The position numbers and the translations under genes are program-made. The notes beneath the pieces are model-generated. The model did no database searches, was not told the origin of the DNA, and saw only the letters and a list, made by a program, of their open reading frames with translations. Positions 35,418 to 40,440 of a stretch of 40,440 bases of DNA are shown here, one piece after another. The DNA lies in contig JAEPRB010000314.1 of assembly GCA_016758965.1 (NCBI GenBank), positions 1 to 40,440 of the forward strand, read 5' to 3'. This DNA comes from Circinella minor. Taxonomy: Eukaryota > Mucoromycota > Mucoromycetes > Mucorales > Lichtheimiaceae. How positions within the stretch are numbered: the first letter of the stretch is position 1; each line of letters opens with the position of its first letter.

Positions 35418-36104
35418 ATGATTCCCTGGCTACTACCTCTTATCCTCATGGTTTTCACCACTTTACCGCATCACGCTTATCCTTTTTGTATCCATAACAA
35501 GATGTCTGAAAATACCTTTTTAAATGTCACTCAAATCCTGAGTAACAAGGGTAGTAAGTAAGTAGTCAGTATAACTAATTACATATGTACATACTATTTG
35601 CCATAAGTTCTGAATTCTGCTACGTACTCAGAATACAGCGTACTAATAAAAACAATAACTTTCACACGCTATTATTATGTACGTATAATAGTGTGTTTAG
35701 TGTACCCAAGATAGATCCAGGTTTTGAAGCATGCTGTTCAGATACTGATCCTAGCTGCAATGAAAATGCCGAAAAGAATACGAAACTCTTGTTTCAAGTA
35801 AGTAAACAAAGCGTTACATCAGTTTAAATACGTATGATATATCTTTATTTTTATTTTCTTTGGAGGATAACTTATCATGTTTACATATAAAAATATTACC
35901 GTACGTACTTATTTATTCTTCTTGAATTATAATGTATATCGATTATAGGTATCGTATGAAGGTCCTAATGTTAAAAATCCACAAGAAGGTCTACGTTTAG
36001 TTTGGTGTCCTGCTGGTGGACATATTGAGGCTAAAGGGAAACCTAGTGACTTTAAGTATGAAGTCTACGACCCTGATCAAAAGCTTTTAAAGTCGTATAG
36101 CTAA
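35418..36104 (+). CDS. Small secreted cysteine-containing protein, ~130 aa, family not recognised
   Basis: There are three exons: 35418-35557, 35701-35797 (or starting at 35692) and 35949-36104. The N terminus MIPWLLPLILMVFTTLPHHAYP is a clear signal peptide with likely cleavage near residue 21-22. The mature chain has five Cys (FCIHNKM, EACCSDTDPSCNE, VWCPAGG), one N-glycosylation sequon (NVT) and a predicted beta-rich pattern (IDPGFEACC, LLFQVSYEGP, LRLVWCPAGGHIEAKG, YEVYDPDQ). I cannot assign a family or function; small secreted proteins of this layout occur in many fungi as wall-associated or effector-like proteins. Both introns (143 and 151 nt) are long for this window, and each carries two TACGTA palindromes. 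Two acceptors 9 nt apart would add or omit Val-Phe-Ser. Confidence 0.75.
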
Positions 36105-36851
36105 GAAGCATTAAAATAACATTTTCTGAAAATGTGAACATGTGAACACAATGAAGTTTGCAGAAAATTTCTAATATAATAGATATAAATACCTATATAT
36201 TGAATTTTGTTATATAAAACAAATAAACATGACTATTTGCTTATAAATATATGAATTTCATTTTGTATAGCTTCTGTTGTAGAATAGAAAAGTTGATCAG
36301 TTTTTATAATGGCGATGTTCTTTGTTGTTTCTCTTTTAATATGTTGTCTTGATTAATACACATTTAATGAAACTAAATATATAAATATTCACATATCTAA
36401 CATATGAGACTTCCAATTTGATAAACTTGACTCTACCTGGTATTCGTTTTCAACCCCTTGTTTTTTCTGTACAGGTCTAGGTGGATATATGATCTTAAGT
36501 TTGGCTCTGTTTACAACCAATTTATAAAAATACTCGTTGAAAAAAATAAATAAATAGTTTTTTTTATATATTAAGTATATACTCTTTCGTTCTAATTGTA
36601 TCATTTTATTTTATATAACGAGAGTTTTGTATAATGTACATATTATCTTTTATTTTTTAATTTCATCTTTTATAATGTTTTGCTTGCTTTTTTTTAGGAT
36701 AGATACCCAAAATTATATTTACTAAACGCAATCAATATTTATATATATAAAAACCAACTCCCCATCTCTTCCAGCTATTTTTTTTTTTGTTTGTATGTGT
36801 AAATATTATACATATTTTAAAATAAAAAATAAAGATCCTTTGTCGATTTGT
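36105..36851. other. Convergent intergenic region, secreted protein / ERV14
   Basis: AT-rich 3' flanks with poly(T) tracts and no TACGTA. A 71-codon minus-strand frame at 36389-36604 lacks support. Confidence 0.5.
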
Positions 36852-37718
36852 TTATGAATCAGCTGCAATCAATGCAACAATCATACGGTATAAATAGTAG
36901 AAGAAGCACTAATAAAAGTAATCGATAAAAAAAGTTATTCCAAATGAAATATAAATACTTTTTTCTTTTTCACATGTAAAATAACAAATAATAAAAATGG
37001 ACTTACGAGGAGATAGAAAGCAACCTTGATAAAACATTCCTTCTTATGAACAGACAATGTTCGGAAAATCTCGGTGGCATCATACATATGTTGGCCATTC
37101 AATACTCTATTTTTAATTTTACAAGGGATTATTATTAATTGGATTATATTGAACCGGGTGGATGGATAATACACAGACTCATAATAAAAAGAAATTAATA
37201 CTTACTTTCGAACATTATAAGCGACAAGTGGTAAGTTAAACAATACAGCTAACCAACTACCATTGACAAGGAACATAAAGAACAAAAATGCGTGGGATGC
37301 CATTTCAGGTAAAACAAACTAAGAAATTTTATTTCGTTAGATCATATAAACTTCCAAACGCTTTGTTCAACCCCCATAGCAACCTACAAAAAAAAAAGCT
37401 ATAATTCACTCCCCCCATCCGCTTGGTTTTATTAAATTTCCTCGAAAAATAAACTTCCTTTTTCTTACCTGGTTAAGTTTATTACAGAGATCAATAGGGT
37501 TGATATAATCACATTCCAAATCAGAAAACATGATGACCTAAAATAAAATATGTAAGGTTAGAACGCGTACGCGAGTAACAAATAGAGAACGAGAAATAGA
37601 GGGAAAGGGCGAAAGAAAAAGGTAAATATAATATTCAACATACAAAAAAGACCATTGCGAACAATAATAGAGCAGCCATAACGACTGCAAACAAGAATAG
37701 CATTGCCTCGCCCACCAT
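36852..37718 (-). CDS. ERV14: ERV14/cornichon ER cargo receptor, 137 aa
   Basis: COPII cargo receptor that exports transmembrane proteins from the ER. There are five exons: 37718-37644, 37537-37469, 37318-37206, 37106-37007 and 36908-36852. The length is that of yeast Erv14 (138 aa). The first membrane segment is MLFLFAVVMAALLLFAMVFF. It is followed by the conserved DLECDYINPIDLCNKLN loop, which carries the COPII/cargo region, the second segment (HAFLFFMFLVNGSWLAVLF) with NLPLVAYNVRK, and the conserved MYDATEIFRTLSVHKKECFIKVAFYLL. The third segment ends FFYYLYRMIVALIAADS. All five junctions keep frame, and no key block is missing. A TATATAAAA element on the minus strand (37941-37949) may be the TATA box. 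Confidence 0.95.
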
Positions 37719-38067
37719 GATGTATTATTATTTTTTTGTATGTAGTAAAGAGCAAAAGAGAGAAGAAAAAAAAAAAGAAGCGAGAAAGTATAAGAAAAAA
37801 CTCAGCCTTTCTTTTTGCACACAAGCTGACTGAATAAGCGGGAAGAACATAACCAAAAAAAAAAAAAACTGACGGAGAGATTATAATCATCACACACAAC
37901 TTTAACTTTCTTTTTTTTTTTTTTTTCCTTTTTTATCTTGTTTTATATAGGTCCTTCTTCCAAAAACAATATGTTAAAGAAAAAGGAAAAACAGTGAATA
38001 GATTTTGTTGTTTGTTTGCTTGCTTTTTTTTTAATAATAGATAAAAGAAAAAAAAACGTATTTCAAA
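37719..38067. other. ERV14 promoter / RPN12 3' flank
   Basis: This 349-nt region between two minus-strand genes has A- and T-rich tracts, including a T17-type run near 37910-37926. No other gene is seen. Confidence 0.5.
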
Positions 38068-39592
38068 TTAAACAATGCGTTCTAACTCTCTAGCATAAGA
38101 CAAAGTTTGTGTAATAATTTGTTCTTGAGGTATTTCCACTGCATCATTATCATCCGATCCAAAATAAATCACTTGTTCACCTGGATGTACCTTCCAACCA
38201 CGCTATATAAAAATAATAATATTTGTTGATATGTTAATTGGAACTCTTTGGTCTATCTATCTCCTTTATCTTTATATATCCTTTATCCCTTCGATCTGAT
38301 TATAAATTCCTCTTTTTAATTTTAATTTTACCTCTTGTGCAAAGTTCAACAATTCCTTGGTATTCTTTAAAAATAATAAAGTACCTGCATCTTGCAATGG
38401 CAAAGAATCATATGCTTTTTCACTACAACTAGCAATTTCATTTCTATTATATATATATATATATAGAAATAAATAAATAAATAGACCTTTCATTTCCATT
38501 ATTCCTACCCCCCACCTCTCCATTTCCTCCTATTATTTCACTGTGTGTGTATGTAGTTGTTTTGAACTTACCGAATAGTATCAATTAGGATATCATAAAA
38601 GAATAAAAATTCTTCGCCTTGAACTGAGCTTCTGGTACTCCATACTTTGTTATAACTTCCTTCCATTAAAAATTGTTCTATCATAATTATTAATTAAAAA
38701 ATCCCCCGGCCACAACCATTAGAATTAGTATATAAATCCACTTTTCATCCAAAAAAAAAAAAACAAAACTTTTTAAATAATTAATATTTATTTTACCAAG
38801 ATCAACAGCTTGCTTGATAAAAGAATTTGTTTGTAATTGATCAGGATCAACGGCTTCCAAAGCTGTATGGAAATCAGATAATCGGTTTTGAGATAACAAT
38901 CGAAGTAAATTAAGAGCAATCAAAGGATACATTTGTTGCGATGGTGGCAATTGTGATCTGTAGATGTATCATATTGGTTGTTAGGAAAACAATGAAAAGG
39001 ACCAAAAAAAAAAAAAAGACGCGTCGTCGTGGTAACTAATCCTTATCCATTTTCAAAAAAAAAAAAAAAAAACTTACGCCAAGTCGTGATAGTAAGTATT
39101 AAGTTGTGCAATATAACGTTCAAATGATTCGATGTCTTTAGCTCGTACACTATAATAAGCACCCACTTCGAGAATATCGCCTATTTATTAATAACATACA
39201 AAAAAAAAAGAAAGTCGGCGTCAGATTCATATAAATATAACTCATCCATAAATATAAAGTGTGTATAATATTCGAAATCAATCGTTAATCTTTCTAGTAA
39301 AATGTATATTATACATACGTGCAGCCACCATAAGTTCGACGTTGACATTTTTCAGATCGGGTGTAAAAACACCAAGTTGAATAAATGCAATCTATTATCA
39401 ATACGAGGATAAAAAAAATTAGAGCGTGTACATGAGTTTACAAGTTAATGTAATTGATTGTCAAATGAAAACAACTTTTACTTTGGATTTAGCAAGTAAT
39501 TCACTTAATTTATTTAAGTTAGGTGATGCTGCACCCATTTCATTTTTGAGCTGGTCTCGTAAAGCTGCTAATTGTTGAACTTGGTTAGACAT
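38068..39592 (-). CDS. RPN12: 26S proteasome regulatory subunit RPN12 (PSMD8), 266 aa
   Basis: Lid subunit of the 19S regulatory particle; its incorporation completes lid assembly. There are seven exons: 39592-39482, 39391-39319, 39180-39078, 38957-38797, 38677-38572, 38443-38332 and 38202-38068. The N-terminal helices [19 protein letters not shown]...[16 protein letters not shown] lead into the CSN8/PSMD8 PCI-type region: [78 protein letters not shown] and the winged-helix end with [14 protein letters not shown]. Yeast Rpn12 is 274 aa. An in-frame Met 60 nt upstream would add a hydrophobic leader foreign to the family and is rejected. No Rpn4-type GGTGGCAAA box is seen upstream. Confidence 0.95.
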
Positions 39593-40344
39593 TCTTTCTT
39601 TGTAAAGAAGAAAAAAAAAGGGGAGGATAAAGCAAGAAAGAATATATTTCAACCAGTGACACGTAATGTTAGTCCGGACCTTGAAATTTATAAAGACACA
39701 CGCACTTTGATTTCATGTAACTTTTTTCAAAGTATGGCAACAAGCATGATTAAAAATAAACCCTTCTTGTTTTTTTCTTTTTTTTTTTTTACATCGCAAT
39801 AAAAATTATATCTTATATTTAATACATTTAAAAAAGATAATTTTGAAGAGTGAAGAAAAAGGGACGTTGTTATATTATAATTAATAATCACCAATTATTT
39901 TGTTTTGATAACCTGACAATAGCATGAAAATGTATTCGGCTTCTATACCAAATATGGAGACATTGGAAGATTATTTTTATGTAGAAAGTGGGTTTCGTTT
40001 CATTACTTATATGAAAAGTAAAAAATAAAAATAAAACAATGAGTAAGAAGGAAAGGTGACTCAGTAAGTCTTATATGCTGTTACGTTATTATAAAACATA
40101 AAATAAGATTTTCGTTGTTTAGGTTGCACAACACCTTTGAAGGGACGCTGTGTACCTTTTTTTTTTTTTTTTTTTTTACCTTTGGTTAAAAAACCCCCTC
40201 TGGTGACTGAGAAAAAAAGTCTTTTTTTTTTTTTGCATTGAGTTTTGTACACAACAGTCGTCAGAGGTTGTTTGCTGCTTTCAGTATAATATATCTTCTT
40301 TTTTTTTAACTTTCTTTTTTTTTTTTCTTTCCTCTTCCCCTTTT

Positions 40345-40347
<3 letters not shown>
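39593..40347. other. RPN12 5' flank, no further gene seen
   Basis: AT-rich sequence with several poly(T)/poly(A) tracts (for example T21 near 40157-40177). Lys-rich short frames are composition artefacts. No RNA gene is evident. Confidence 0.5.

Positions 40348-40432
<85 letters not shown>
40348..40432. repeat. Poly(T) tract at contig end
   Basis: About 85 consecutive T followed by A8 ends the window. This is much longer than any other homopolymer here. It is a plausible assembly end or artefact rather than a gene feature. Confidence 0.9.
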
Positions 40433-40439
<7 letters not shown>

Positions 40440-40440
40440 A

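Noticed and set aside
18864..37718. A functional cluster of secretory genes (SND2, NUS1, Sro7-like, ERV14)
   Set aside because: They are interrupted by unrelated genes, lie on both strands and share no visible promoter element; housekeeping genes of the ER are common enough for this to be chance.
1..40440. CRISPR arrays, insertion sequences, LTR elements, rRNA
   Set aside because: No regularly spaced repeats, transposase or reverse transcriptase fragments, or rRNA-like conserved blocks were seen on either strand by eye.

Overview
The window looks like nuclear DNA of an early-diverging fungus, most likely Mucoromycota and possibly Mucorales. It is AT-rich, genes carry many short GT-AG introns (about 45-160 nt), intergenic DNA is full of poly(A)/poly(T) and TA tracts, and proteins resemble fungal/metazoan housekeeping families. 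There are no operons, bacterial signals, rRNA or convincing tRNA genes. The odd length, the paradoxical left edge and the 85-nt poly(T) right edge suggest that this is a whole contig. All gene models are hand-built from reading frame, splice consensus and family similarity remembered from established knowledge. No database search was run.

Left to right: an antisense exon of an unidentified protein (1-137, -) abuts a 5'-truncated MFS sugar transporter (189-1230, +). A pirin gene (2746-3814, +) converges on importin-alpha/SRP1 (4725-6756, -). Next come a DUF218 membrane protein (7217-8660, -), a TPR/F-box/LRR protein (11048-13460, +), a GEN1/Yen1-like Holliday-junction resolvase (14891-16736, -) divergent from the METTL5 18S rRNA m6A methyltransferase (17268-18295, +), and SND2/TMEM208 (18864-19801, -) divergent from NUS1 (22040-23257, +). 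These are followed by a peroxisomal 4CL-like acyl-CoA synthetase (24768-27007, +), a decayed drug/metabolite transporter (27386-28426, -), a tomosyn/Sro7-type SNARE regulator (29329-33933, +), a small secreted cysteine protein (35418-36104, +), the cargo receptor ERV14/cornichon (36852-37718, -) and proteasome subunit RPN12 (38068-39592, -).

Functionally this is ordinary housekeeping DNA with a secretory/ER flavour (SND2 targeting, NUS1 dolichol synthesis, ERV14 export, Sro7/tomosyn exocytosis). That co-location is probably chance. The less conserved genes (F-box/LRR, DMT relic, small secreted protein) sit in longer noncoding stretches that are strikingly rich in the palindrome TACGTA. I counted about 51 copies by hand, only one of them in coding sequence and 14 between 34.4 and 35.9 kb. 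This is the strongest structure not explained by the genes.

Other notable points are two candidate PCNA-binding (PIP-box) motifs in the GEN1-like nuclease, a start codon that forms its own exon in SND2, a 12-nt micro-exon in the acyl-CoA synthetase, a VAMP-like R-SNARE tail on the Sro7 homologue, and two genes at the left edge whose first exons cannot both fit.
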